The notes under the pieces were generated by a model. The model was not told where the DNA came from. It saw only the letters and a list, made by a program, of their open reading frames with translations, and searched no databases. A DNA stretch of 64,000 nt from assembly GCA_036874045.1 (NCBI GenBank), contig CM072345.1, positions 5,667,501 through 5,731,500 on the forward strand, read 5' to 3'. The DNA is from Cymodocea nodosa (lineage: Eukaryota; Streptophyta; Magnoliopsida; Alismatales; Cymodoceaceae). Position numbers and translations under genes: made by a program. Numbering within the stretch: position 1 is the first letter of the stretch; every line of letters starts with the position of its first letter. Positions 1 to 11,080 of this stretch are shown here, piece after piece.

Positions 1-685
1 AGAGTTGCATAGCTAACCATCCGAAAGAACAGGAAAATCGGTAAGATATCTTGAAACGATTTTTCTGAACGGTCACTTGTAGTTTGGGACTTGATCCTAA
101 TCAAGTACAATAGAATACACCTGTTGGAGGAAAATATGATCGTTGTACATATCAAGTAAATATTCAAAATACAGATAACGGATATACGAAAACATACACA
201 ACAAGCTACACTAAAAATTCCAATTACATTCAAGTCTGCAAATAGTGAAGAATATTCAGAAGATCTACTGTAGAAAAAGCTCTTGCCCCAAAACTCTGAT
301 TGAAGGTTTAAAGTTGTTTGTTCGTGGCTTCAACCTGAAAGCTACATACAGTGTTGGTTTGAGTTTCGACCTAAAAACTCTAGAGGTTGGTTTACTGAAG
401 TTTTTACTTGAAAACTTTTGTGTAGTTGGTTCTTGCTTTGACCTGAAAGCAAGTGTGTAAGTGTTGAAACACTTAGTGAAGCCCAAGTGAATCTTGGGGG
501 TGGACTAGCCAAATTGGTGAACCACCTAAAATTTTCCTGTGTGTTTCTTATCTCTATTGATTTGCATTATATTAGTTTCATCTCATTACATTTTTGTTGA
601 ATCATTCGATTCAACATTAAAAGAATTTTAAAACTACACACTTTCACCATTCACCCCCCCTCTAGTGAGCCTATCGATACTAATA
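1..685 (+). mobile_element. LTR fragment A (Sirevirus-type copia), 3' part
   Basis: No gene is seen here. The stretch matches, in the other orientation, the LTR of element X (25103-26632). Shared blocks include the repeated phrases around 300-460, the phrase near 480-530 ending in GGTGAACCACCT, and a pyrimidine-rich end (TTCACCCCCCCTCTAGTGAG) near 640-670 that is typical of Sirevirus LTR 3' ends. The left end lies outside the window. The right edge, near 680-687, abuts element B without a clean LTR terminus, so the junction looks like a deletion. Short open frames in it are not believed to be genes. Confidence 0.7.
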
Positions 686-687
686 GA

Positions 688-820
688 TGACCCCTTACAT
701 ATATAGGGGAAATGGTTGGTGATACACAAAAGACAAGTTTGCCCTTGTACAAATTATCAAAGAAATACAACCATATATAAAGACACATACATATACTTGA
801 TGGAAGACACACGCATCACA
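688..820 (-). mobile_element. 3' LTR stub of B
   Basis: About 133 bp nearly identical to 5815-5947 of the 5' LTR, from TGACCC at the left to CGCATCACA at the right. In element sense this is the first third of the LTR (U3). The remainder is absent where B meets LTR fragment A. A purine-rich stretch on the minus strand at about 821-840 is the candidate polypurine tract. Confidence 0.8.
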
Positions 821-888
821 AATCTCTACCTTGTATTTCATCAATCTTCACCACGAACAGGTGATGGATCACCAAGACCCAACTTGGG

Positions 889-1650
889 TCAGCAGCAGCA
901 ATAGACGTTGAGTAAGTCCAAGCAATGCTTGAACTTGCTTTCAACAATGCCCTTTGTAAACATATCAGTCGGATTGTCCTTTGTATTGACCTTCTTAATC
1001 TTTATCCTATCTTCATTCTTGAGAAAGTGATACTTAACATCAATATGTTTAGTTCTATCATGAAAGACATTATCTTTGGAGAGACAAATAGCGCTAAGAC
1101 TATCACAGAAGATATCAGCTTTATCAATGCGCCAACCAAAGTTTCCAAGTAAGTCTTTCAACCAAATCTCTTCCTTTGCAGCTTTTGTCATAGCCGCATA
1201 TTCAGCCTCAGTTGTGGACAGAGATACCGTAGGCTGAAGAGTTGATTTTCAACTCACAATAGAACCTGCAAATGTAAAGACATAACTAGATAATGATCTC
1301 CTTCTGTCAACATCACCTGCATAATCTAAGTCTGTATAACCATCCATAGTACAACCCTGATCTGCTGCATACATCAAGCCAACACTTGGAGTTCCTTTCA
1401 AATATCTGAATATCCTTTTAATTGCTTTCCAATGTTCCCTGCCCGGATTGGACATGAACCTACTAACAACACTCAAAGGATATGCCAGATTAGGCCTAGT
1501 GCATACCATAGCATACATAAGACTTCCAACTGCCTGTGCATAAGGAACTCGCTGCATATCAAGCTTTTCAGAATCAGTTTGTGGATACATCGCAGATGAC
1601 AATTTGACATTTCTGTCATAAGGCATGCTAATGGCTTTACATGAAGCCAT
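889..1650 (-). pseudogene. B: RNase H and end of reverse transcriptase
   Basis: Copia RNase H remains, read right to left. The reverse-transcriptase tail (GSLMYAMVCTRPNLAYPLSV, then HWKAIKRIFRYLKGT) is followed by the RNase H start (GYTDLDYAGDVDRRRS), the tRNA-mimic-like motif IDVKYHFLKN and the C-terminal phrase NPTDMFTKG. In life this domain degrades the RNA strand of the RNA:DNA hybrid during reverse transcription. It is a fossil and is not expected to be functional. Confidence 0.9.
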
Positions 1651-1683
1651 ACCATATCTGCTAAGGATCTTCTCAATATACTT

Positions 1684-2580
1684 CTATTGATTCAAAAACA
1701 GCTTACTAGAATTTCTTTCACGCCTAATCTCCAATCCAAGAATTCTATCAGCTAGACCAAGATTCTTCATATCAAATTCTGATTTTAATGTGTCCTTCAG
1801 CTCCTGTATCACTTCGATATTCTTCGTAACTATAAGAATATCACCAACATACAATAACAAATAAACATGTGTACTCTTATCAAGAGTTTTAACATATACA
1901 CATGAATCATAGTTGTTGCGTCTAAAACCAACTTTAACTATAAAGGCATCAAACCTTTTGTACCATTGTCGTGGTGACTGTTTATGTCCATATAAGGACT
2001 TATTTAATTTACACACCCAATCAGATTTACCTTTCATCACAAACCCTGTTGGTTGTTCCATCCAAATATTTTCTTCCAACTCACCAAGCAAGAAGGCCAT
2101 CTTTACATCTAGTTGTTCCAATTCTAAATTCTGTGCTGCAGCAATGGATAACAAAATTCTAATAGATGTATGACATACAACAGGAGTAAATACCTCATTA
2201 AAGTCAACTCCTTCTCACTGTGAATAACCTTTGGCGACTAATCTTGCCTTGTACTACACACCTGTGTTGCCTTGAGTCCCACTCTTCTTCTTATAGACCC
2301 ATTTGCAACCAACAATTTTTGTGTTCTTTGGACGTTTCACTAATTCCCAAGTCTTGTTCTTATGGAGAGATAGGAGTTCCTCCTCCATAGCAGACATCCA
2401 AAGACTAGCTTCTGAATCTTTCATTGCAGCTTCATATGTAGGTGGATCAACAGAATCCTCCACCTCAACTGCTACTTGTAAGGTAAAAGCAACCAAACTG
2501 TCGTAGCCATATCTAATCGAAGGTCTAACGTCTCTTCTAGGACGATCTTTGCCAATGGTTCTTGGTGGTAGTTGCTCCAC
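1684..2580 (-). pseudogene. B: reverse transcriptase
   Basis: Copia reverse-transcriptase remains. Landmarks in order are MEEELLSLHKNKTWELV (start of the RT domain, about 2390), KWVYKKK, LDVKMAFLLGELEENIWMEQ (first catalytic block, about 2100), CKLNKSLYGHKQSPRQWYKR and the block LLLYVGDILI around 1850. The Tnt1/Tork assignment rests on these phrases. It lies between integrase and RNase H, as expected for copia. It is a fossil in more than one open piece. Confidence 0.9.
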
Positions 2581-2697
2581 CTATTCCTCCTCAACTTCAT
2601 TTTCCTGAGTTTCAGATGAGATTTCTCTAATTTCAACTTGATCAGTGATAGGCGGCTACTGTGCGTCATCTATCTCCATCTGTTCAGGAAGGGTGTG

Positions 2698-3600
2698 CTA
2701 AATTTCTGGTGTTTCACCTGCTAGTTTATCTATTGCCTGCAAAAGAGAATTCTCATCAAAAGTAACATCACAGCTATATATTACTTTGTGAGATTCAATA
2801 TCATATATCCTATATCCCTTTACACCAACACCATAGCCCACAAATATGCCTTTCTTGGCATGTGGTTCCAGCTTGCCATTGTTCACATGATAGTAAACTA
2901 GACACCCGAAAATTCTGAGCTTTAATAACTAGCAGATCTTTTCAACTATACCTCAAGAGGTATGTTCCCATCTAAGGCACTAGAAGGGGACCTGTTCACC
3001 AGATAGGAAGTTGTGTTAACAGCCTCTGCCCAAAACTTCTTGTTCAAACCTGCATGAGACAGCATACAACGTGCCTTTTCTAGGAGTGTTCTGTTCAATC
3101 TTTCAGCCACTCCATTTTGCTGAGGGGTATACTTGACAGTGTTATGCCGTGTAATGCCTTCATCTTTACAAAAGTTATCAAATTCTTGAGAACAAAACTC
3201 AAGACCATTATCAATTCTAAGATATTTTACCTTTCTGTCTGTTTGGTTTTCTACCTACTTCTTCCAATGCTTGAAGCAAGAAAAAGCTTCACTTTTGTGT
3301 GTCAAAAAGAAAACCCAGTTCATCCTTGAATGACAGTCAATGATAGAAAGAAAATATCTGGAACCTGTAATAGAAGGCTAAAGTGAAGGCCCCCAACAAT
3401 CAGCATGAATATAATCAAGAACTCCCTTAGAGCTATGCTGACTGCGTGCAAATGACACTCTTTTCTGTTTGCCAAAGACACAATGCTTGCACATGTCAAT
3501 ACAAGCAACCTTGTGCCCATCAAACTTGCCTAGACTACTTAGTTTCTGCATTCCTTTCTGCCCCAAATGACCCATCCTTGAGTGCCACATGATAGAAAAA
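2698..3600 (-). pseudogene. B: integrase
   Basis: Copia integrase remains, including the zinc-binding pre-integrase part (SRMGHLGQKGMQKLSSLG and CKHCVFGKQK, an HHCC arrangement, near 3480-3600), the start of the catalytic core (DYIHADCWGP, about 3390), a core stretch at about 2960-3130 where the minus strand reads like the usual NGVAER...RTLLEKAR region, and the C-terminal KKGIFVGYG (about 2840). Integrase inserts the element cDNA into the host chromosome. It is a broken fossil. Confidence 0.85.
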
Positions 3601-4082
3601 TCCTGCTGACCAAATATAGCTAATGTAGCTGTGCCAACAATTGGAGTGCCCTGCAAAATGTATAAAGGACCAGATTTGGTTCCCTTTATAACAACTAACG
3701 AGCCTTTCAATATGCTGATCATCCCCTCACCACCTATATATCTATAACCCATAGCATCAAGGGCCATCAGTGAGATCAAACTTTTTCCAAGCTTTGGGAC
3801 GTGCCAAACGTCCTCCAGAATTCTAACTGTGCCATCATGTAGTTTAAATTTTATAGTGCCCACACCAACTCTAGAACACACATCATCATTGGCCAAAGTC
3901 ACTTGACCACCCTCCACCTGCTCGTAGGTTTCAAAATACTCCCTAGTAGGAGTCATATGATGTGAAGCTCTTGAGTCCATAATCCACTGATCATCAGAAT
4001 AGGCACTGCAACAAACTGTAAGAGAAAAGTCATCACCTGACGCAGAACTGGTTTCTTCCACAGCAGCCTTTCCTTTGTTCAT
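3600..4082 (-). pseudogene. B: aspartic protease region
   Basis: The phrase DQWIMDSRASHHMTPTREYF, at about 3940-4000, is the copia aspartic-protease active-site region that follows the gag zinc knuckle. The downstream phrases GVGTIKFKLHDGTVR and DVWHVPKLGKSLISL are the usual protease body leading into pre-integrase. The protease cuts the gag-pol polyprotein. This is a fossil. Confidence 0.85.
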
Positions 4083-4823
4083 AAGCTTGGGACAATGTGA
4101 TTTCCAGTGTCCTTTCTCCTTACAATAATGGCAAGTATCCCTAGAGTACTTGCCCTTCGACTTGCTTCTGCTTCTATTCTTCCCTCCACCTTGTCTCTAG
4201 CTTATACCCCCGTTCTCTTACTGTTGAGCTAAGAGACCAACACCACTTGCCTCGTTTCTACCATGCACCATGTGCCTAAGCTCCCTGGAATGAAGATTGG
4301 ACCTCACTTCTTCTAGTGTAATTGAATCTCTTCCAACTACACAAGACTGAACAAAGTTTTCATAACTCAATGGGAGTGAACAAAGCAAGATAAGAGCTAC
4401 ATCTTCATCTTCTATGATTACTCCAATATTTTTGAGTTCCATCAGAATACCATTTAGCTGATCTAAATGCTGCTTAAGAGGTACACCTTCTATCATATTT
4501 AAAGAGAACAGTATTTGCTTTAACAACAATTTGTTTGTTAAAGACTTAGTCATATACAATGACTCAAGTTTTTGCCAAAGACCTAACGAGGTAGATTCAT
4601 CAGCAACTTCTATTATAACTTCATCAAACAAACACAACAAGATGGTGGAGTGAGCTTTCTCCTCCTACAATTCAAACTCTAGCAAATTTCTGTTCAGAGT
4701 AGTTTCCTTATTTAAAGGAGCTCAAATACCTTCTTGCTTTAGAAGTGCTTTCATCTTAATTTGCCATAAGCTGAAGCTATTCTTACCATCAAACTTGTCT
4801 ATCTTCAACCTCGAAGTATTCAT
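4083..4823 (-). pseudogene. B: gag with zinc knuckle
   Basis: Copia gag remains. The natural start is MNTSRLKIDKFDGKNSFSLW near 4823, followed by the usual capsid phrases ESLYMTKSLTNKLLLKQ, LDQLNGILMELKNIG and LLCSLPLSYENFV, and a single CCHC zinc knuckle (CHYCKEKGHWKSHC) at about 4090-4140 on the minus strand. Gag forms the virus-like particle and the knuckle binds element RNA. The start was chosen because upstream residues do not resemble gag. It is a broken fossil. Confidence 0.88.
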
Positions 4824-5150
4824 GTTTTCAAAACAACAAACAACCAGCAATACACACGAGATACAATGTGATTTCAACAAACACAATTCTACAGCAAGGT
4901 ACACAATAGCAAGCAATATCTCAACAACAATATGCTATTGAAACTACTGATTTAAATGAAATGCAATCAGCCATAAGCCAAGCACACTACTTATCACAAA
5001 ACAGTAGCAAATACTCGCACAAACCAAGCACAAAACCACAATCACAAAATGCCCAAAATCCGACAATCGAAGAGTCACTCGTCTAGAAAACTACTATGCC
5101 CTAGCCAAACGCCTCCTGCTGTATCTCTATGAATACGAAACTTCTAACCA

Positions 5151-5522
5151 CGAAATTTTAAAGGAAGGAATTTCAGGAAGCTTACTACACGTCCTAAAAA
5201 TTTGAGATGCATTGAGCACGCACGAGGAAGGCGCACGACTTAGCGTCGGAGTGTGCAAACTGGCGCCGGCGACGACGGCAGTTACGGCAATGGGGAATAT
5301 CCTTGCGGAAATGGCTTGAACCTCGATCAATCTCTTCGAAATTTTAAAGGAAGGAAGTTTAGGAAGCTTACTATACGTCCTCAAAATTTGAGATGCAACG
5401 GAGCACGGACGAGGAAGGCACACAATTTGGCGTCGAAGTGTGCAGACTAGGGCCGGCGACGACGGCAGTTACAACAATGGAGAGATCCCTTGCGGAAATG
5501 GCTTGAACCTTGATGAAACTCT
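5151..5522 (-). repeat. Tandem duplication in the leader of B (2 x 186 bp)
   Basis: Two head-to-tail copies, about 5151-5336 and 5337-5522, share landmarks such as TTTAAAGGAAGGAA, CGAGGAAGGC, GGCGACGACGGCAGTTAC and TTGCGGAAATGGCTTGAACC in the same order. The unit lies between the primer site and gag, so it is in the untranslated leader. It is more GC-rich than its surroundings. A third, degraded start (CTTCAGATGCAA) follows at about 5528. Small open frames across it are by-products. Confidence 0.85.
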
Positions 5523-5560
5523 TCAAAACTTCAGATGCAAACCCAGAGATGTCCAACCTC

Positions 5561-5572
5561 GCTCTGATACCA
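5561..5572 (-). other. Primer binding site of B (tRNA-iMet type)
   Basis: The minus strand reads TGGTATCAGAGC, the standard plant copia primer site complementary to the 3' end of initiator tRNA-Met. It lies 2 nt inside the end of the 5' LTR, which fixes the LTR boundary at 5575. Confidence 0.9.
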
Positions 5573-5574
5573 GT

Positions 5575-5947
5575 TGTTATGCGGAAAGATCAAACAAACG
5601 TGGAGCATCTAGAGGTGGCGTGGAGAAGAGATCTACGTGGAAGAGAGGATTGCGAGTGGAGAATTCGAAGAACAACAAATTTACGTGGTTCCCCAACATG
5701 GGTACATCCACGGGTGATCAATCTATCATGATTCTTTGCTATATGGTTGCTGGTACAAAGAAGGGGGAGAACAAAATCAAGGAATGGTTTGGCATGGCAT
5801 CCCTTAGATGTGGATGACCCTTTACATATATAAGGGCAACGGTTGGTGATACACAAAAGACAAGTTTGTCCCTGTACAAATTATCAAAGAAATACAACCA
5901 TATACAAAGACACATACATATACTTGATGGAAGACACACGCATCACA
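5575..5947 (-). mobile_element. 5' LTR of B (373 bp)
   Basis: It begins TGTTATG next to the primer site and ends CATCACA, giving TG...CA ends in either orientation. The U3 part (5815-5947) matches 688-820. A TATATA-like box lies on the minus strand at about 5824-5832. Beyond 5947 the sequence changes to the tail of element H. Confidence 0.82.
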
Positions 5948-6753
5948 ATCATATTTTAAACTTGTAGAGTAAATTATTTTATGGTGATACACTTTTAAGA
6001 ATTGTGGCAAGTCAAACAAATATTACACCTTGGCCACAAAAAAGATTAAAGTCAAGATCTTTTTCTGCAAAAGAACTACAAAAATACTAGGAAACAAATA
6101 CACTTGTAATTTGACAGCAACAACAACAGGATTGGCAAACTTAGTCACAATAGCAACAGCAACAATCGACACAGTTTTCAGAACAACAACAACATACAAT
6201 ACATGAACAATATATAAGTATACATACAGATACAAATACAAATATACATACAGATACACATATAGATTTACATACAGACATAAATACAGAATTTTTACAA
6301 CAACCGTCACAAGTTTCACATTCAAATTTAGATCAAGCAATAATTGATTAGATCAACAGAGTAAGTACAAAAATTACAAGGCAAATTTCAGATACTCTGC
6401 TAAATATTTTTCGAAGATAAAGAGGCTTGTGATAATACAAATTATGTATTGCATGATTTATTCATTATAATTTGTTACCGAAAATTACTTATGTAAAGAA
6501 ATTGCATTATGTAAACTGTTTACTACATTTAATGTCATACACTTGTTTTTGACAATTTTTGTTTCAAATAGTTTTATTTAAACAGTTTATTCTTATCCAC
6601 GAAAGTTATGCATGTTTCAAAAATTTCTTTTTAAATGATATATACTTAGCAAATTTTTCTTCCTTACATTTTATTTACTTTTTTATAATGTCAAAAAGGG
6701 GGAGAAAGATTATTTGACTTATTAGGTTTTGACATCATCAAAAAGGGGGAGAT
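5948..6753 (+). pseudogene. H: end of third ORF and 3' untranslated region of a Sirevirus
   Basis: The first 470 bp are low-complexity and glutamine/threonine-rich when read on the plus strand (runs of CAA, and ATACA/GATACA repeats at 6215-6300), ending in a phrase (NLDQAIID) like the tail of the third ORF of D (NLDDMLNEI at about 60665). I infer the C-terminal end of a Sirevirus ORF3. Two polypurine tracts follow, AAAAAGGGGGAGAAAG (6693-6708) and AAAAAGGGGGAGA (6740-6752); the second abuts the LTR. Multiple polypurine tracts are known for Sireviruses. The left side is cut by B. Confidence 0.65.
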
Positions 6754-8029
6754 TATTAGGAATTTTGTTTTGATGATAAATGCTTTATTAACATTTTTAA
6801 ATAAGTCTAAATAATATTTTCTAAGTATAATAGTCATGTAATTAAATGTTGACAAGTTATCAAAAAGTTTCATTTAAAATTTCAGATAGTTAACTTTTGG
6901 ATAATTAAAGTTTTCAGATAGTTAGATTTTTGGATAGTTAAACTTTCAGATAATTAACATTTTGATTTAGTCAAAGAGTTATGTTAAAAAACTTGTATAG
7001 TTAAGTTATCTACACATGTGTTTTTAATGTTTTAAGTTGTCACATGTTTTTCATGTGCGTTCGAAAATGAAAATCGAAGAGTTAGATAATTGTTCGAGTT
7101 TTTATACGCATGGATAGATAACTATTCGAGTTTTATAAAATAACTAATGAATAGATAAGTTTTCTTTGTTCAGTCGTGTTTTGCAAGTGCAAAAACTCGA
7201 AGAGTTACAGATAAGTGTTTGAGTTTTTACAGGACTTAAAGAATAAGTGTTCGACTAAAGCGGTGACTTAGAAGATATTCTACAAAGCTCCAAGAAGATA
7301 AAGTTTCAATGAATCTACGAGTGGAAATCATGGAAATTCAAAATGATGGTGGAAAAAGTGGAAATTTAAAAATGATAATGGACATAGTGGAAATTCAAAA
7401 AGATAGTGGAAATCGTGGATAATTTGAATTTGAAATTACTATGTGGATTATGGATTAAGTGGATGAACATGCTAAACATGAAGTCAAAGTTCAACTACTA
7501 AAAATAGAGGGTACAAGCTGCATTACGATAATCTTGATCCTAATTACAAACTAAAAGATCAAATCTGAATATTCAATCCCAAATCTCAAATATCAAATTT
7601 GAATATTCAACTACATATCAAATCCAGAAAAATTCTCTAACATCAGAAGAAGTTCAAAATTCCAATTAATTTTAGAAAAAGGAGCTGCAAACGCAAGAAG
7701 TCTAGAAATTCGACAATTGGAGAAGAAGAGATACAGAAGTTGAGCAAAAAGAAGGAAAGGAGCTATGTGCATAAAGATCAAATTTTATACAATTCGAAAT
7801 TAGCTTTGAATAAGGACTTCATTTTCTATTTGAATTGTATATCGGACATTAATATATCAAAACCGACAAGAAGGGAATTAAGCTGAAAAGATAGTGTAAA
7901 TTCTTTCTTTAAAGTTTATAAAGAATAGAATTTTATTTATGAGTGTTTTGTGCTCTTATTTTATCCGCTGGTAATTTTAATTACTAAAGACACAATTCAC
8001 CTCCACTCTTGTGATACAATGATCCTACA
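6754..8029 (+). mobile_element. 3' LTR of H (Sirevirus, 1276 bp)
   Basis: It starts TATTAGGAATTTTG directly after a polypurine tract and ends ACAATGATCCTACA after the pyrimidine-rich TTCACCTCCACTC, both in Sirevirus style. An array of motifs such as CAGATAGTTA and GGATAGATAACTATTCGAG occupies 6885-7260. No coding capacity is seen. The matching 5' LTR is outside the window or lost, so no age is available. CGAAG at 8030-8034 could be the right half of a target duplication, which cannot be checked here. Confidence 0.75.
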
Positions 8030-8493
8030 CGAAGTTAATTATCTAGAGAACGTGTGAAATTATTTTAATTGTCTAAGAGAATATATGTAATTATTTTAGA
8101 GTTCCTTATGTAATATAAATAGAGAAAAATTAAGGATAGAGGATAGTTCTTTTCGGTAGTATTCTAGAGAAAATTCTCAGAAGATTTAAAAGATTCTTAG
8201 AGAGCAAAAATTAAAAGTCATCCAAAGGAACTCAATGACAATAAAGCTCAATTCTAAAGATTTAAGAATTGTTGTATAATGAAGAGGAAAGTTTTTATTA
8301 CCTTTAAGTATTTTTAATTAAATTCCTCTTTGCACTTCATCATTGATTTAAAAGCACAGATAACCTATCCACAAGGGGTGTTGTAGAACCAACTCTAAAA
8401 GATTATCTTTTAGAAGAGTTTTTGGTAACTTTACAAGAGTCTGTAAAGTTGTATAGATAACTATATGAGGGTTCGTATAGTTAGTATGATAAC
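8030..8493 (+). mobile_element. LTR remnant J, left piece
   Basis: Noncoding, AT-rich sequence different from the Sirevirus LTRs around it. It is continuous with 10769-11080 once the solo LTR (8494-10763, with duplicated ATAAC) is discounted: GGGTTCGTATAGTTAGTATG on the left, ACGAGGGTACGTACAATT on the right. Probably the body of a copia-type LTR whose left end was removed when H inserted. The family could not be named. Confidence 0.5.
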
Positions 8494-8990
8494 TGTAGAG
8501 TCGTAATTTATGCATATTTTATATAGTTAATTAATGCATTTTATGTGCTTAAAGCCATATACTCATAGGTGCTTAATGAAGATTTAAGTTATAATGCATT
8601 TGGGCAAATAATGTGGTTATGGGCTTAAATGAAAAATAATGCATAAATGAGACTCTATTTGTTATTTTGTACTTCATGAAAACACATTTACATCTTGGTG
8701 GCAATACAATTGCATTTCATTAAGTAGATTAATTTTACTTCAGTACTTAGGATTAATTATTTAAATAAGTACATGGGTATTTTTGAAATTTAATGGAAAA
8801 TATGATTTTGATCCTTTGTGAAGTATCCATGTTTAGGAATATATCTAATCTTATTTCTTGAGTGTTTTGATGTATTTGTTTGAGTTTTGTAGGTTGAAAA
8901 CAAAGAAAAATAAAGCAAATAAGTTTGGATGAATCTTGGCCCTTGGATTGAAAATCTATGGTGGAGATTAGATCCCTCGCTTGGAGCCTC

Positions 8991-9484
8991 TATAAGAGGA
9001 GACCCATGGACACCCTCCTCTCTCTCTCTCTCTCTCTCTCTCGAGCTTCCTCATTTTCCAACCTATGGAGTCGTTAGCCCTCAAGCTTCCCTCAAGCTCT
9101 TGTTGTGATGGTGCTCTCCCCCCTCTCGTGGAGTTCCAAGGTAGAAAACAAGGTTTGGTCGACCTTCCTTCTTCTTCCCTTAGTGGTTGCTGGTAGGAGG
9201 ACGATAAGAGGCCCATTTCTAGAGTTCGTGTGTGCTGTTTGGAGCACACTTCCAGTCGTGCAACTGTCTCCCCTCTTCCGTGGATCAATCCTAGTAGAAG
9301 AAAGGCAAGGGTTGTGGACTCTAGGTGGACGACTACTTGCTCCTTGGAGTTTGGTGGTGTTTGAAGACCTCCCGCCTTTGGAAGAGAACTCGTGTGGTGA
9401 TAGCCATGAATTTCTTGGCTAGGAGGATGGCTAGGAACACATCTCTTACTCCATTCTTCTCCAAAGCAAGTTTGCACTTCAAGG
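8991..9484 (+). promoter_or_regulatory. TATA box, GC-rich leader and splice-donor-like site in the solo LTR
   Basis: CTCTATAAGAGGAG at 8989-9002 looks like a TATA box. It is followed by a CT run and about 450 bp of GC-rich sequence ending in CACTTCAAG|GTAAAAAGG (boundary at 9483/9484), a good plant 5' splice-site match. TATA box, leader and donor are conserved in both LTRs of F (TATA near 32981-32989 and 60065-60075 on the minus strand). Inference: a transcript starting in the LTR may carry a noncoding first exon. Confidence 0.55.
9018..9042 (+). repeat. (CT)n microsatellite
   Basis: An uninterrupted CT run of about 12 units just downstream of the TATA box of the solo LTR. The two LTRs of F lack it at the matching place, so it expanded in this copy or its lineage. 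CT runs near plant transcription starts are common and may have a role. Confidence 0.9.
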
Positions 9485-10768
9485 TAAAAAGGGTTGTAGT
9501 GGTTTAGCTCTTTAGGTTTTCATTTGCTTGTTTGAAGTTGTGTTCTTTGTAATTTCAGTAGGTTAATGATAGTTTTTAGGTGTTATAATTGTAGTTTTAG
9601 GTTCAGTTGTAATGTTAAATTATTGGTTAATCATAGAACTTTAATTTCAGTAGCATGTTATATTTTGTTTGAAGTAATGAAAGCAAATTTGGGTTGAATC
9701 TTATGAATGTGTGAATGAATGTGCATAGTTCTTTTGATTTGTGTATAGTTTTACTAATCTGAGATTAACCCCATTTGTATATTTGTAAATGCTTGTAAAT
9801 CCATGTGTATTGGGTGTGTCTATTCTTTACTTCAAGTTCTTTTGAAGTGATTCAATAAACACCATGGTAGTAGTTGTTTGGTTCCCTTGTTTTGAGAGAA
9901 CAGAAATTTCCTCGGATTTAGTGTTGTGAAATTTTGATGCAAATGTTCAGAAGGTTTCTGATGTTGGTTTTTCACTTTTTTGGATGTTTGGACAAGCTCT
10001 TAAAGAGTACATTACAATTTTGGGTTTAATCAAATTTTTCAAAGAAGTTTCAAATGAGTTATCGATTTTATTCGACAAGTGCACAACTGCCTTGTTTCTT
10101 TGTTAGAACCTTAATTTTATAGTTGTTTGTGATGCAAATTTGAAGGGGTTCTAAATCGAATCTTTGCACAATTTTTATTGGGTTTTTAGTTTATGAGGTT
10201 ATCTGCAAAATCTCTTTGATTTTGGGTGATTTCATTAAGTAATGAGAGAGTTATGTTATTTTTAGTCACCTTTGCAAATCTGTAGCACTGAAATGTCAAA
10301 TGCATGTCTATATTAGTTTCTGTGTTTATAGAGTTATACTTATTATTTTTGAATGAAATAAATTGGGCTGTCTAATTGATTCAAATATGTTTCACTTTGT
10401 AATTTTTATGTGATTTTCTATTCAATAGAATGAAACGAGAATTCCTAAGAAGTGTTGTTAAGTTCTGTGTTTTCAAACAAGGTTTACATCATAATATCTT
10501 TATGCAAGGATGAATGAACCATTTGTGAAAGGGATGTGTGAATCAAGCTTTTACCATATTTTCAAATCATTGTTTTTTGCACCTTAGAAATATTTAGTAA
10601 AGCCAATTCCCTATGGATTCGACCCATACTCGCTGGAATATACTACAATTGCATCGTGCACTTGCGGTTAATTTAAAATGAGTTTTGAGTTTAATGTTTT
10701 ATCATTTTTCTCCCCCTTGTGAGTTTCTAAGATCTTATTTTGGGGACAACAAAAACCTCAACAATAAC

Positions 10769-11080
10769 TGTACGAGGGTACGTACAATTAAAGGAAGAAC
10801 TTGACGAAGGATTGGTGCCTTGTCAAGTTAATTTTGCTTTAAGTAAAGCTATAGTATACTTGGTTTTGAGTGAACCAAAAACTCTTAAGGATAGTGAATT
10901 CTTGAGTAAGGACTCAAGGAGTGGATGTACCCTAGTTGAGGGGAACTACTATAAATAGTCTACGTGATTTAATCACTATTTCATTTTCACATAACCTAGA
11001 TTTAAAAAGAGACCAAAAATACTAGAAAATTTGTAGTATACTTAATTCACCCCCGCTCTTAAGTATAAACCTTTCCTACA
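10769..11080 (+). mobile_element. LTR remnant J, right piece with LTR end
   Basis: Continuation of the remnant at 8030-8493. It carries a TATA-like box (CTATAAATAG, about 10949-10958) and ends TTAATTCACCCCCGCTCTTA...TTTCCTACA at 11080, a copia LTR terminus. At 11081 the sequence changes to the gag of E on the other strand, so J inserted into E. The partner flank lies to the left of the window. Confidence 0.6.

Larger units (their letters stand above)
688..5947 (-). mobile_element. Ty1/copia element B, Tork/Tnt1-like, broken
   Basis: Read on the minus strand the order is 5' LTR (5575-5947), tRNA-Met primer site (5561-5572), a leader with a tandem duplication, gag, protease, integrase, reverse transcriptase, RNase H, and a 3' LTR stub (688-820). 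This PR-INT-RT-RH order is that of Ty1/copia. Reverse-transcriptase phrases (CKLNKSLYG, SPRQWYKRFD) resemble the Tnt1/Tork lineage. The element is a fossil with about half a dozen or more breaks, and its 3' LTR is mostly missing, so no LTR-based age can be given. No target duplication could be identified. Confidence 0.9.
8494..10763 (+). mobile_element. Solo Athila-type LTR (2270 bp)
   Basis: It begins TGTAGAGTC and ends CCTCAACA, with a perfect 5-bp target duplication ATAAC at 8489-8493 and 10764-10768. It is homologous over its length to the two LTRs of F (31391-33488 and 58477-60574), but in the opposite orientation and clearly more diverged. No internal region is present, so this is a solo LTR made by LTR-LTR recombination. 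The segment at 8950-9500 is much more GC-rich than the rest and corresponds to the transcribed leader of F. Confidence 0.92.

Noticed and set aside
245-486. Frames of 71-73 residues on both strands in LTR fragment A
   Set aside because: They reflect the repeated phrases of the X-type LTR (compare 25320-25520) and are not conserved as protein.
5151-5856. Short frames of 60-125 residues around the leader and LTR of B as host genes
   Set aside because: They overlap on both strands, fall in the duplicated leader and LTR, and carry no recognisable domain.
6023-6340. Minus-strand frame rich in tyrosine, valine and leucine
   Set aside because: It is the antisense reading of CAA and ATACA repeats in the tail of H; it would look like a membrane protein only by composition.
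8968-9477. Open frames of 105 and 169 residues in the GC-rich part of the solo LTR
   Set aside because: The counterparts in the F LTRs are in different frames and lengths, and the region fits an untranslated leader with few stops because of its GC content.
8030-11080. J as a continuation of the H LTR (one LTR from 6754 to 11080)
   Set aside because: A proper LTR end (CCTACA after a pyrimidine-rich stretch) already occurs at 8029, and the total would be longer than other Sirevirus LTRs here; two separate LTRs fit better, though not with certainty.
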